Below are positions 16,200-25,473 of a stretch of DNA of 55,138 nt, in pieces. The stretch's first letter is position 1; each line of letters opens with the position of its first letter. The stretch is from Oceanicola sp. S124 (GTDB lineage Bacteria; Pseudomonadota; Alphaproteobacteria; Rhodobacterales; Rhodobacteraceae): the NCBI RefSeq assembly GCF_000220565.1, contig NZ_AFPM01000042.1, positions 1-55,138 of the forward strand, read 5' to 3'. A program made the position numbers and the translations under genes. Under the pieces are notes generated by a model that saw nothing but the letters and a program-made list of their open reading frames with translations, was not told where the DNA came from and did not search any database.

Positions 16200-17045
16200 A
16201 TGTTCAAGAACGCCTCCAAGCCCAAGATGCGCAAGCCGATTCCGGCCTACAAGGCCCTGGCAGGCTACCTGAAGGGGGCCAGCTTCTCTGAGCTGGCCCA
16301 TGTCGGCGCCAATGTGATCACCGGCAGCCTGGGCATGAAGAAGCCCAAGATATTCGCCGTCGGCATGAACAAGGCCGGCACCAGCTCACTGCACGAGATC
16401 TTCGTCGACAACGGCTATCTCAGCTATCACGGCATCCGCTGGCGCTCGGGACGCAACAAGATGCTGCTGAACGGGTTCGACTGCTTCAGCGACGGCCCGC
16501 CAGTGGACTTCAAGGCCCTCGACCGCGGCTTTCCCGGCTCGCGCTTCATCCTCAACGTGCGCGAGTTCGACGCCTGGGTGCTGAGCCGGCTGAAGCACAT
16601 CACCCGCGACAAGAAGAAGCGCGTCGGCGAGATCTTCCCCCATGACTGGGACACCACCGAGGAGTCCATCGAGATCTGGCTGCAGGAGCGCGACCGCCAC
16701 CATGCCGAGGTGATGACCTATTTCAAGGACCGTCCCGACGACCTGCTGATCGTCAATTTCATCCGTGACCCCGATGCCGCCCGCAAGGTGGCCCGCTTCC
16801 TGGGCAAGCCCGAGCCGGACAGCAAACCCTGGGCCAACCCCGCCTCGGGGCGGGGCGGCGCGCCGGAACACCAAATCATGCTGGATGCGGTGCTGCAGCG
16901 CAACGGCCTGGATGCCCGGGATGCCAAGCGCGACCTGATCATGCTGCGCAGTGACGCCAATGCCGGGCTGCCGATGGACACTTCGGAATTGGACGGGGCC
17001 CCCATCGTGGAGGATCCCGTGCCGGCGGCCCCGGCCAGCGCCTGA
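16200..17045 (+). CDS. sulfotransferase-family protein
   Basis: A 281-residue protein with the P-loop-like PAPS-binding motif VGMNKAGTSSLHEIF (around residues 54-68) and a later SRFILNVREFDAWVLSRLKH segment that matches the 3'-phosphate-binding strand and helix of sulfotransferases. Such enzymes move sulfate from PAPS to a hydroxyl group, here presumably on the polymer's sugar. It is the last gene of the glycosyltransferase-flippase operon and faces a second, unrelated sulfotransferase gene only 24 bases away. The C-terminal tail (about 265-281) is Pro/Ala-rich and probably disordered. Confidence 0.82.
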   Translation: MFKNASKPKMRKPIPAYKALAGYLKGASFSELAHVGANVITGSLGMKKPKIFAVGMNKAGTSSLHEIFVDNGYLSYHGIRWRSGRNKMLLNGFDCFSDGPPVDFKALDRGFPGSRFILNVREFDAWVLSRLKHITRDKKKRVGEIFPHDWDTTEESIEIWLQERDRHHAEVMTYFKDRPDDLLIVNFIRDPDAARKVARFLGKPEPDSKPWANPASGRGGAPEHQIMLDAVLQRNGLDARDAKRDLIMLRSDANAGLPMDTSELDGAPIVEDPVPAAPASA

Positions 17046-17069
17046 CACGTCCGGCCGCCGGCCCCGGGC

Positions 17070-17954
17070 CTAGCCCCAGGTGATCACCTCGGGCGGGACG
17101 CAGCCGGCCAGCAGCTCGCGGTCCTCGTCGTAGATCTTCTGCAGCCGGGCGCGCAGCGCCGGGTCCAGGGTTTCGCGCTTCTGGCCCCGCCGCCGGGCCA
17201 GTTCCTCGGCGCCGCGGGTGATCGCCCCGCCGACCAGGCGCAGCGGCAGGGCCCGCGGGGCGCGGCGCAGGGTGCCGGGGATCCGCGCCGTCTTCAGCAG
17301 GCTGCCGATGCGGGCGATCTTCAGCATGTCGGGATCGTAGAGGCCGACATTGCTGCGCACCATGCCGGTCTCGGCATCGGTGGCGGGCATCCGCGCCGGG
17401 TCGAGGTCGAGATGGGCGGCGCAGAGCTCCAGCGCCCGCGCCGGCTGCTGCGCCACGAGGTCCTGCGACATCACCAGGAAGCGGTCGCGGCCATAGGCCT
17501 GTTGCCAGCGTTGCAGGTACTGCCCGTAAAGGCCGAAGCGGATCACCTGTTCGGCGCGGCTGCCGGTATCGCCCCGCTCATGGGCGGCCAGGCAGGCTTC
17601 CAGCCCCGGGTTCAGGGGAAGGGCCGGAAGATGGGCGTGGCGGACCATGTAGACATAGCTCGAGACCGCCCGGCTGACCGGCTCGCGCAGGACGACGATG
17701 AAGCGGGCCTTCGGCAGGGCGGCCGAGATCCGCGCGATGGCCTCGTCGGAACAGAGGTAATCCGGGCGCTTGATGCCGCGCAGCCGCACATCCTGGTCGG
17801 CGGCGAAATCTTCCCAGGGGCGGCGGGCATAATCGGGGGCCTCGAAAAAGGCGCTTTCGCCCGCCGGCATGTAGACATCCGGGTGATGGCGCAGGGTTTC
17901 CAGCAGCGCCGAGGTGGCGGCCTTCTGGGCGCCGATGATGAGGAAGTCGATCAT
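17070..17954 (-). CDS. sulfotransferase
   Basis: A 294-residue soluble sulfotransferase with the 5'-phosphosulfate loop IIGAQKAATSALLETL (residues 6-21) and the 3'-phosphate-binding segment ARFIVVLREPVSRAVSSYVYM. An aromatic HPDVYMPAGESAFF stretch follows the loop, as in heparan- and Nod-factor-type sulfotransferases. Start and stop codons overlap those of the upstream glycosyltransferase by four bases, so it is the last gene of the long leftward operon starting at manC. Likely acceptor: a hydroxyl on the EPS repeat unit. Confidence 0.9.
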   Translation of the reverse strand: MIDFLIIGAQKAATSALLETLRHHPDVYMPAGESAFFEAPDYARRPWEDFAADQDVRLRGIKRPDYLCSDEAIARISAALPKARFIVVLREPVSRAVSSYVYMVRHAHLPALPLNPGLEACLAAHERGDTGSRAEQVIRFGLYGQYLQRWQQAYGRDRFLVMSQDLVAQQPARALELCAAHLDLDPARMPATDAETGMVRSNVGLYDPDMLKIARIGSLLKTARIPGTLRRAPRALPLRLVGGAITRGAEELARRRGQKRETLDPALRARLQKIYDEDRELLAGCVPPEVITWG

Positions 17955-19069
17955 GAATGCGGCCCTCCCGCAGCCTGCTCGATCACCGTTTGCCAGCTGG
18001 CACGGACCCGGGGAATGGCATAGTCGGCGGCCACCGGCACCTGGATGTCGCGCAGCTCGGCCAGGGCGGCGCGGTCGCCGGCCAGCCGGGTGATCTGCGC
18101 CGCGATCCCCGCGTGGTCGTCCTGGTCGAACAGCCCCGCCCCGCCGACCGGCGCCAGGATGCCGCGCGGGCCGACATGGGTGGTGGCCAGCACCGCCAGC
18201 CCGGCGGCCAGCGCCTCGACCACGACGATGCCGAACAGCTCTTCCCAGGTTTCGGTGCGCTGCGACAGCAGCACCAGCATGTCGTGCTCGGCCATGATCC
18301 CGGCCAGCTTTTCGCGGTCGCGCACCGGGCCGAGGAAGGCCACCGCCCCCCCGGTTGTCGCCGCCTCGACCTCGCCGCTCAGCGGGCCATTGCCGACCAC
18401 GGTCAGGGAAACCCCCTGCCCCGCCAGGACCGGCATCATCTGCAGCAGCAGCCTCAGGCCCTTCTTCTCGGAGAGCTCACCGACATAGAGCAGCCGCAGC
18501 GGGCCCTCCCGCCCGGCCCGGCCCGCAGCAGAGGCGGTCCCGGCGGCAAAGAAGACATCGGGCACCGCATGGGGGATGACGGTGGCGCCGACCCCGGCCT
18601 CGGCCTGGACGGCCTCGGCCACAACCGGCGTCACGGCAACGGTGCTGACATTGGGATGGGCCAGGAACGAGAGCCAGCGGTCGCGCAGCCAGCGTTTGAA
18701 GGCGGCGGGCTTGGGTTGGCGCGGCGTGCGCTCCAGCCCCCAGTCATGCCAGGAGGTGTGGTAGATCACCCGGTTTCGCCGCGCCAGCCCGCGATAGATC
18801 AGGAGGCGCGGGTCCCAGGGGGCAAAGCCCATCACCACCACCTCGCCGCGCACCACGGGCAGCTTCAGGCGGAAGGCCAGGTCGCCGGCGGCATTGCTCA
18901 GCCGCTCGGCCAGCGGGGTGCGGTCGCGCAGGGCGGCGCGCAGGAATTCCTTGGCGACCGAGTAGCGATGCGCCCCGACCAGCTGCACCTGCCCAGCATC
19001 GGCCAGTTCGAAGAGCGCGGGGAAATACTTGCGCGGGTTGGTCTCATGCAGGATGCGCAGGCGGATCAT
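17951..19069 (-). CDS. GT4-type glycosyltransferase
   Basis: A 372-residue GT-B glycosyltransferase. The C-terminal half has LRLLYVGELSEKKGLRLLLQMM, LTVVGNGPL and the E-x7-E motif within EELFGIVVVEALAAGLAVLATTHVG, typical of GT4 enzymes. The N-terminal acceptor half (WDPRLLIYRGLARR, IYHTSWHDWG) is more individual, as expected for a specific acceptor. ATGA overlaps tie it to both neighbours, a second glycosyltransferase upstream and a sulfotransferase downstream, implying coordinated production. Donor sugar is unknown; GDP-mannose and UDP-glucuronate are the donors this locus can make. Confidence 0.88.
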   Translation of the reverse strand: MIRLRILHETNPRKYFPALFELADAGQVQLVGAHRYSVAKEFLRAALRDRTPLAERLSNAAGDLAFRLKLPVVRGEVVVMGFAPWDPRLLIYRGLARRNRVIYHTSWHDWGLERTPRQPKPAAFKRWLRDRWLSFLAHPNVSTVAVTPVVAEAVQAEAGVGATVIPHAVPDVFFAAGTASAAGRAGREGPLRLLYVGELSEKKGLRLLLQMMPVLAGQGVSLTVVGNGPLSGEVEAATTGGAVAFLGPVRDREKLAGIMAEHDMLVLLSQRTETWEELFGIVVVEALAAGLAVLATTHVGPRGILAPVGGAGLFDQDDHAGIAAQITRLAGDRAALAELRDIQVPVAADYAIPRVRASWQTVIEQAAGGPHS

Positions 19070-20184
19070 CGCGCCGCCTCGCAGAGCGCCAGAAGCCCCT
19101 CGGCCTGGGCGCGCCAGCTGTAGGTGGCGGCCTGCGCGCGGCTGGCCTCGGATTTCGCCTCCCAGAGGCCGGGCTCGTCCATCAGCTGGCGGATCGCGGC
19201 CTGCACGCTCTCGGGATCGCCCGCCTCGCAGTAAAGCGCCGCCTCCCCGCAGCGTTCCTTCAGCGACGGGATGGTCGAGGAGATCACCGGGCAGCCGAAG
19301 GTCATCGCCTCGATCGGCGGCAGCGGCGAGGCCTCGTAGAACGACGGGAACAGCAGGAAGCGCGCGCCCGCGAAGGCCTCGTAAATCTTCTGCGCCTCGT
19401 TGATCTGGCCGCGGAACTCCAGCCGGTCTTTCACATCGTCGGGGATCTCGACCTCGACCCCGCCGAAGCTGGCCCCCGTAGAGCCGATGACCACGAAGCG
19501 CATCTTGGGATAGGCCTTGAGGAAGGCCACGGCGCCCTTCAGCACCCCTTCGGCGTTCTTCCGTTTGGTCAGCGAGCCGACGTAGATGCCATACCCCCGC
19601 GCCTCTTTCCCCGGACAGGGGGCGGCGAAGGCGGCCTGGGCCGCCGCATCGGGGATGCCACCGTTCTGCAGGAAGCTGAGCCGCACGCTGCCCTCAAGGA
19701 AGGGGTAGTGCTTGGCGATCGACAGCTCTTCGGCATGCGACACCGTCACCACCCGTTCCGAGCGTTTCAGGATGCGCGGCATCAGCGCGCCGTAGAAGGC
19801 GCGGAACTTCCAGTCATAGGCGGCGGGGAAATACTTGTAGGAGAGGTCATGCACCATGGTGACGACCGGACGCCCGCGCTGCATCAGCCGCGTGAGCGGC
19901 GCGGTATTGCCAAGACAGAGCAACGGCTCGGTGCCGCAATGGGCCGGCAGCTCCAGCTGTTCCCAGGCGTGACCGGTGCGCGTGCCGACGACCTCGGGGC
20001 GGATCGCCTGCAGATCGGGCGGCGCGACCAGCTCGCCCGCGGGCAGCAGCAAGCGGGGGGTGGGGATCTCTCCGGCGGCGGCCATCTGATCGAAGACCAT
20101 CAGCGCCTCGCGGGCGACCCGCTGCACGCCGGTCACCGATTGCACCAGGAAGCGCCCATTCAGGGTGAAGGGGATATCGGCCAT
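19066..20184 (-). CDS. GT4-type glycosyltransferase
   Basis: A 372-residue GT-B enzyme starting with FTLNGRFLVQSVTGVQRVAREAL, an N-terminal pattern common in mannosyl/rhamnosyltransferase-like GT4 proteins. The donor domain shows GYGIYVGSLTKRKNAEGVLKG, FVVIGSTGASFGG and FLLFPSFYEASPLPPIEAMTFGCPVISS (the E-x7-E motif lies in the last of these). It is three bases downstream of ugd and overlaps the next glycosyltransferase by four bases. Confidence 0.9.
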   Translation of the reverse strand: MADIPFTLNGRFLVQSVTGVQRVAREALMVFDQMAAAGEIPTPRLLLPAGELVAPPDLQAIRPEVVGTRTGHAWEQLELPAHCGTEPLLCLGNTAPLTRLMQRGRPVVTMVHDLSYKYFPAAYDWKFRAFYGALMPRILKRSERVVTVSHAEELSIAKHYPFLEGSVRLSFLQNGGIPDAAAQAAFAAPCPGKEARGYGIYVGSLTKRKNAEGVLKGAVAFLKAYPKMRFVVIGSTGASFGGVEVEIPDDVKDRLEFRGQINEAQKIYEAFAGARFLLFPSFYEASPLPPIEAMTFGCPVISSTIPSLKERCGEAALYCEAGDPESVQAAIRQLMDEPGLWEAKSEASRAQAATYSWRAQAEGLLALCEAAR

Positions 20185-20187
20185 GCC

Positions 20188-21363
20188 TCAGTCCGCCCCG
20201 AAGAGATCGCGGGTAAAGACCTTCTCCGCCACGTCCTCAAGCTCCGCCGTGCGCCGGTTGGCGACGATCACGTCGGCCTCGGCCTTGAAGGCGTCAAGGT
20301 CGCGGATGACGCGCGAGTTGAAGAAGGTCTCCTCGGCCAGGGCGGGCTCGTAGACCACGACCTCGATCCCCTTGGCCTTGATCCGCTTCATGATCCCCTG
20401 GATCGAGGACTGGCGGAAATTGTCGCTGCCCGCCTTCATCACCAGCCGGTGGATGCCGACGACCTTGGGCTGCAGGGCGACGATGCGCTCGGCGATGAAA
20501 TCCTTGCGGGTGGTATTGGCATCGACGATGGCGCGGATCAGGTTCTGCGGCACCTCAGAATAGTTCGCCAAGAGCTGCTTGGTATCCTTGGGCAGGCAAT
20601 AGCCGCCGTAGCCGAAGCTGGGGTTGTTGTAGTGGCTGCCGATGCGGGGGTCATGGCCGATGCCCTCGACGATGGCGCGGGTGTCCATGCCGAAGGCCAT
20701 GGCATAGCTGTCGAGTTCATTGAAATAGGCCACCCTCAGGGCAAGGTAGGTATTGGCGAAGAGCTTGATCGCCTCGGCCTCGTCGGAACCGCAGAAGATG
20801 ACCGGGATGTCGTCCTTGATCGCCCCCTCGGCCAGCAGCCCGGCAAAGACCCGGGCGCGCTCGCTCTCTTCGCCGACCACGATCCGCGAGGGATGCAGGT
20901 TGTCGTAAAGCGCCTTCCCCTCGCGCAGGAACTCGGGGCTGAAGATCACGCTGGCGACCCCGAAGCGGCGGTTCACATCCGCCGTGTAGCCGACCGGGAT
21001 GGTCGACTTGATGACGATCGTCGCGCCCGGATTGATGCGCAGCACATCGGCGATCACCGCCTCGACGCTCCGGGTGTCGAAATGGTTGGTGACCGGATCG
21101 TAGTTCGTCGGCGTCGAGACGATGACGTACTCGGCGCCCGCATAGGCGACCTCGGGATCGGTGGTGGCGGAAAGGCTCAGCGGCTTTTCGGCCAGGTAGG
21201 CCTCGATCTCGGCATCGACGATGGGGCTGCGGCGCTCATTGACCAGCGCCACCCGGGTCGCGTCCAGGTCCAGCGCCACGACATCATGGTTCTGGGCCAG
21301 CAGCACGGCATTGCTGAGGCCTACGTAACCGATACCGGCAACGGCAATTTTCTTTCGCATCAT
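20188..21363 (-). CDS. ugd: UDP-glucose 6-dehydrogenase (short Ugd type)
   Basis: Oxidises UDP-glucose to UDP-glucuronate with two NAD+, giving an acidic building block. The protein is 391 residues, matching the ~390-residue enterobacterial Ugd class. Visible features are the Rossmann start [78 protein letters not shown] and the catalytic cysteine in [14 protein letters not shown]. The ATG at 21363 (or 21360, the second of two adjacent ATGs) is preferred; further upstream in-frame starts lack a good ribosome-binding site. It sits mid-operon between an acyltransferase and a glycosyltransferase gene. Confidence 0.94.
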   Translation of the reverse strand: MMRKKIAVAGIGYVGLSNAVLLAQNHDVVALDLDATRVALVNERRSPIVDAEIEAYLAEKPLSLSATTDPEVAYAGAEYVIVSTPTNYDPVTNHFDTRSVEAVIADVLRINPGATIVIKSTIPVGYTADVNRRFGVASVIFSPEFLREGKALYDNLHPSRIVVGEESERARVFAGLLAEGAIKDDIPVIFCGSDEAEAIKLFANTYLALRVAYFNELDSYAMAFGMDTRAIVEGIGHDPRIGSHYNNPSFGYGGYCLPKDTKQLLANYSEVPQNLIRAIVDANTTRKDFIAERIVALQPKVVGIHRLVMKAGSDNFRQSSIQGIMKRIKAKGIEVVVYEPALAEETFFNSRVIRDLDAFKAEADVIVANRRTAELEDVAEKVFTRDLFGAD

Positions 21364-21423
21364 TGAAGCCTTAAACATGGGTTTCTTCAGGAAGGATTGC
21401 TGGAAAACACTCTGTTTGAGCAC

Positions 21424-23331
21424 TCAAAACATCTGGTTCAAATTGAACCCGTTCACCAGGATGCGCGCCCCGGTTGTACTGATATGAGACATGTTGAAAT
21501 ACAGCACCTTGTCGTCATCATTCACGATGGGGCAAATCTGCTCCTTGCAGAGCAGGGGCACAGGGTCGAGCAGGTCCACTCCCTGTTCCGCAGCGATGCG
21601 ATCCAGGGCGCCATTCCAAGCCGCAGAGGCGGAGAGAACCTCCTGCACATCACGCCCGATCTGTCCTGGCGGCACGTTGGAGGCGAAGGCATAGCCAGCG
21701 ATCGACGGGGCATCCATGTTGATGTTGGGGATCTGCTTCACCAGAACGACGCGCTTGCCCGCCCCGACCAGCCGCGTCACCAGCGCCTCGTAGCTCGCCA
21801 CCATGCGCTCGAACGGCAGGCTGGTCAGATAGTGCTCGGCATTGACCAAGAGGATGACGCTCCCAATGTCCGGATCTTGGACCACCTTCTCGAGCATCTG
21901 TGCGTTGATGGTGGCGCAGTTCCGGCGCCCCGGCATCTCGATGTCCAGCACCGGCGGGCAGGCACTGGCGGTGAGCACACGCAGAGACTGCCCCTGTTCC
22001 GCCAGGCTCTGCCCGAGGGAGAAGGCAAGTTCGGCGCCATGGCTGTCGCCCCAGACAAGCAGGTCGGGGCGGGCGCTGTCATCGCCCAGGACGCAGGTCT
22101 TCTCGTAAGGCAGCTGCTGTCCTGCATCCCGGTGACAGCGGCTGCGCACGGGGCTGTAGGCCTCCGCTGCCGCGAAGGCTTCCAGCGCCGGCGGCGAAAA
22201 CCTCTGCGGCATCCCACCGGCATTCCAGATCAGGAGTGCGGCGAGGCTGACGATAGCCATCCCCCCGGCCCCCATCCTCAGGAGAGGGACCCGTCCGGGG
22301 TCCAGGGTCATGAAGCGGCGTTCGACGAGGTGGTAGCTGGCGATCGCCAGCAGGACCGACACCGCCATGGATGCAAGGTAGAGGCCCACCCCAACCTCCG
22401 GCTGCTGCCAGATGCGCAGGTAGGCCAGGACAGGCCAGTGCCAGAGGTAGAGCGAATAGGAGATATCGCCAATAAAGCGGAGCGGCCCGAGATCGAGTAC
22501 CCGCGCCGCAGGCACGGGTCCCTCGCGACCCGCATAGAGGATCAGGCCGGCCCCGAGCGTCGGCCAGAGCGCCATCAGTCCCGGAAAGCGGTGGGTTTCC
22601 TGCAGCAAGGCGAAGGATCCGATGATCAGCACCAGCCCGCAAACGACCAGGAGATTGCGCGCGGTCATGCTCCGCAGCCTGAAGGGCAGCAGGGCGCAGA
22701 GACTGCCCAGGAGGAGCTCAAAGGCCCGGAAGGGCGACAGGAAGTAGGCCCCCAGGGGGCTCTTGGTGATGGCCCATTCCGACAGGCCGAGGCTCAGTGC
22801 GAAGGTGATCGCGAGAAGCCAGATCAACGCGCCGGGCAGGAAGCGCATGACCAAGAACATGAACAGCGGGAACACGATGTAGAACTGCTCTTCCACCGAA
22901 AGCGACCAGGTATGCAGTAGCGGCCTGAGGGTGGCGGCTTGGTCGAAATAGCCGCTGCTGAAGTAGAAGTTCACGTTCGAGACAAAGAAGACCGAAGACA
23001 GCGTGTTCTGCGCCACCTCGACCAGACCGGCGGGCGAGAGCAGAACCACTCCCACGGCCAGGGTCGCCAGCAGCACGACCATCAGGGCCGGGAAGATGCG
23101 CCGGACCCGCTTGCGGTAGAAATCGGCGAACGAGAACCGCCCCAGGGACATGTCGCGATACAGGATCCCCGTGATCAGGAAGCCGGAGATGACGAAGAAG
23201 ATGTCGACGCCGACGAAGCCTCCGGGCAAGGCATGGGGAAAGGTGTGAAACAGGACCACGGAACCGACCGCTAGGGCGCGGAGCCCTTGGATATCGGTTC
23301 GCAGTCTGTGGTGTTTTCCCTCTGTCGACAT
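21424..23331 (-). CDS. OafA/YrhL-like acyltransferase with SGNH domain
   Basis: A 635-residue protein: an N-terminal acyltransferase-3 membrane domain with about ten to eleven helices (residues ~1-370; LRALAVGSVVLFHTFPHALPGGFVGVDIFFVISGFLITG and FRKRVRRIFPAL-type motifs) and a C-terminal periplasmic SGNH domain (GDSHGAEL near the block I position). Such proteins acetylate or otherwise acylate surface sugars, handing the acyl group across the membrane. The final SGNH block reads FNMSHISTTGA, so the usual Asp three residues before the catalytic His is Asn here. The ATG at 23331 is chosen because it begins the family's N terminus. It has a paralogue directly upstream in the operon. Confidence 0.9.
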   Translation of the reverse strand: MSTEGKHHRLRTDIQGLRALAVGSVVLFHTFPHALPGGFVGVDIFFVISGFLITGILYRDMSLGRFSFADFYRKRVRRIFPALMVVLLATLAVGVVLLSPAGLVEVAQNTLSSVFFVSNVNFYFSSGYFDQAATLRPLLHTWSLSVEEQFYIVFPLFMFLVMRFLPGALIWLLAITFALSLGLSEWAITKSPLGAYFLSPFRAFELLLGSLCALLPFRLRSMTARNLLVVCGLVLIIGSFALLQETHRFPGLMALWPTLGAGLILYAGREGPVPAARVLDLGPLRFIGDISYSLYLWHWPVLAYLRIWQQPEVGVGLYLASMAVSVLLAIASYHLVERRFMTLDPGRVPLLRMGAGGMAIVSLAALLIWNAGGMPQRFSPPALEAFAAAEAYSPVRSRCHRDAGQQLPYEKTCVLGDDSARPDLLVWGDSHGAELAFSLGQSLAEQGQSLRVLTASACPPVLDIEMPGRRNCATINAQMLEKVVQDPDIGSVILLVNAEHYLTSLPFERMVASYEALVTRLVGAGKRVVLVKQIPNINMDAPSIAGYAFASNVPPGQIGRDVQEVLSASAAWNGALDRIAAEQGVDLLDPVPLLCKEQICPIVNDDDKVLYFNMSHISTTGARILVNGFNLNQMF

Positions 23332-23401
23332 CGAGATCAGGTCCCTGCAATAAGGTCTTGGCGAAATAAATTGTGGGTGTGGTGGCGCGCGACCACGGGG
23401 C

Positions 23402-25414
23402 TCATCCCCGCGGCGCCGCGGCGCCACCTTCGAAAAGACTGCCCTGCCAGAACGGCAGCATCGACATGACCGTCGTCCGGCTGAGATGATTGTCGTCGAC
23501 ATAGAGCGACAGCCCGCCGTCCCGCGTCGCCGGGCAGATGTCGGGACCGCAGAGCTGTTCCCCGACATCGACCACCGACAGCCTTGGATACTCGGCCGCT
23601 AGCCGGTCCAGCACGACGCGGGTATAGGCCTGGCGCTGCTCGAACTGGGCCCGGCTCACGCCGAAGTCGCGCTCGCGGTGCATCAGGGCGTTCACGCCGG
23701 TGGCCCGGGGGATGTTGGTTTCCTGCTCGGGGACATAGGCGACGACATGGATCCGTTTGTCCTGCAGACTGTCCAGCATACGGCGCAGGCCAGCCTCGGC
23801 GACGATGCGGTTGGTCTCGACCGACGGATCGGAATGGTCGGCGTCGGTCAGGAAGATGCTGCCCCGGTTGAGCCCGAAGCGGGAGGCCTCAAAGGCGCTG
23901 CTCCATCGGGCCACGAGGAAGACATCACGCACCTCCTCCCGGGAGGCGATCTGCTCGGCTGCGGCGGCGAAGAAATCGGCGCATACCCGTTCGCCCTGGG
24001 TCACCCCCAGGAGGGGATAGCAGCCGCCATAGGTCAGCACGTAGCCCGCCCTTCCGGCCGCGGCACCGGCGGCGGTGATCCCCGGCGCCATGGCATCGCC
24101 GAAGCTGTCGCCGATGATGGCGAAATCCGGGGGCACGCCCTCGGCGCCCTCGACGCAGTAGTCGCCGCCCCGGATGCGCTCGGGCGAGAGCCCGTTGCAG
24201 GCCCGGCGGCGCGGGTTGATGTCCAGCGCCACGTTGCTCAGCTCGGCCACCCGGTCGGGCAGGCGCGAGGGAATGCCGTCATAGACCCGCCCGGAGGCGC
24301 CGAAGAGGAAGGCCAGGCAGCAGATCGCGACGCCCCCCACCAGCACGCTGCGCTGCGTCAGGAAGCCCTTGCGACGGAACGGCTGCTCGATGAAATGGTA
24401 GGAGAGGACGGCCATCCCGATCGCACCTGCGACGGCGGTGATCTCCAGCCAGAGCGCAGGTTCGCCCTCGGAGAGGTAGCGCATGAAGACCAGCGGCGGC
24501 CAGTGCCAGAGGTAGAGCGAGTAGGAGATCCTGCCCACGTAGACCACCGGGCGCAGTCCCAGCAGGCCGGCGGCCAGGGTCTCTTCGCCGCCCTCGCCCA
24601 GCTTGATCAGCAGCGCCGCCCCCAGCACCGGGAACAGCGCGGCGAGCCCCGGGAAGGGCGTGTCTTCGCTGTAGAGCAGCACCGGCAGCAGGATCAGCCC
24701 CAGGCCGAGCACCGACAGCGCCTGGCGCAGCGGGGCGGCCAGAGCCGTCGCGCCGCCCCGCAGGGACAGGGCGATGAGACTGCCGCTCAATAGCTCCCAA
24801 GCGCGCAGCCAGGGCATGTAGAAGGCGCTTTGCATATCCGTCGCCACCCCCTGCACCGCGCCGGCGAAGGACAACAGCCAGAGCAGGACGAAGACCGGCA
24901 ACGCGTGGCGGATCAGGCGCAGCCGGGCCATCAGCACCAGCAGCAGCGGGAACACAATGTAGAACTGCTCTTCGACGCCAAGCGACCAGGTGTGCAGCAG
25001 CGGGCGGAATTCCGAACTGGTGTCGAAATAGCCGCTCTTCATGTCGAAGTAGAAGTTCGACAGGAACAGCGCCACCGCGGCCAGGCTTTCGCCGAATTCC
25101 TTGAAGTCCACCGGCAGGAACAGCAGCCAGCAGGCCACCGAGACGACCAGCGCCATGGCATAGAGCGCCGGGAAGATCCGCCGCACCCGGCGCTCGTAAA
25201 AGGCGAAGATCGAGAACCGCCCCTCCTCGACCTCGCGCAGCAGAATGCCGGTGATCAAGTAGCCGGAGATGACGAAGAAGACATCCACCCCGACGAAGCC
25301 GCCAGAGAACAGCGCGATCTTGGCATGGGCAAGGAAGACCGAGACGACAGCCACGGCCCTCAGCCCGTCGATGTCGCGCCGGTAGCCTCCCCTGGAATGT
25401 GTCGATCCGGACAT
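23402..25414 (-). CDS. OafA/YrhL-like acyltransferase with SGNH domain
   Basis: A 670-residue paralogue of the next gene in the operon, with the same layout. The acyltransferase-3 membrane domain begins RRDIDGLRAVAVVSVFLAHA and includes GGFVGVDVFFVISGYLITG, ERRVRRIFPALYA, LHTWSLGVEEQFYIVFPLL and ISYSLYLWHWP. It is followed by a periplasmic SGNH domain with IIGDSFGDAM (block I) and YVDDNHLSRTTV, which keeps the Asp-x-x-His pair. It probably O-acetylates a different position or sugar from its neighbour, judging from the divergent SGNH parts; that is inference. It lies 59 bases downstream of manC. Confidence 0.92.
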   Translation of the reverse strand: MSGSTHSRGGYRRDIDGLRAVAVVSVFLAHAKIALFSGGFVGVDVFFVISGYLITGILLREVEEGRFSIFAFYERRVRRIFPALYAMALVVSVACWLLFLPVDFKEFGESLAAVALFLSNFYFDMKSGYFDTSSEFRPLLHTWSLGVEEQFYIVFPLLLVLMARLRLIRHALPVFVLLWLLSFAGAVQGVATDMQSAFYMPWLRAWELLSGSLIALSLRGGATALAAPLRQALSVLGLGLILLPVLLYSEDTPFPGLAALFPVLGAALLIKLGEGGEETLAAGLLGLRPVVYVGRISYSLYLWHWPPLVFMRYLSEGEPALWLEITAVAGAIGMAVLSYHFIEQPFRRKGFLTQRSVLVGGVAICCLAFLFGASGRVYDGIPSRLPDRVAELSNVALDINPRRRACNGLSPERIRGGDYCVEGAEGVPPDFAIIGDSFGDAMAPGITAAGAAAGRAGYVLTYGGCYPLLGVTQGERVCADFFAAAAEQIASREEVRDVFLVARWSSAFEASRFGLNRGSIFLTDADHSDPSVETNRIVAEAGLRRMLDSLQDKRIHVVAYVPEQETNIPRATGVNALMHRERDFGVSRAQFEQRQAYTRVVLDRLAAEYPRLSVVDVGEQLCGPDICPATRDGGLSLYVDDNHLSRTTVMSMLPFWQGSLFEGGAAAPRG

Positions 25415-25473
25415 GCTCTTTCCCTTCCCGAAAGCGCGCCACCGGCCGGAGCTGATGGCGCGGGACCCGGCCC

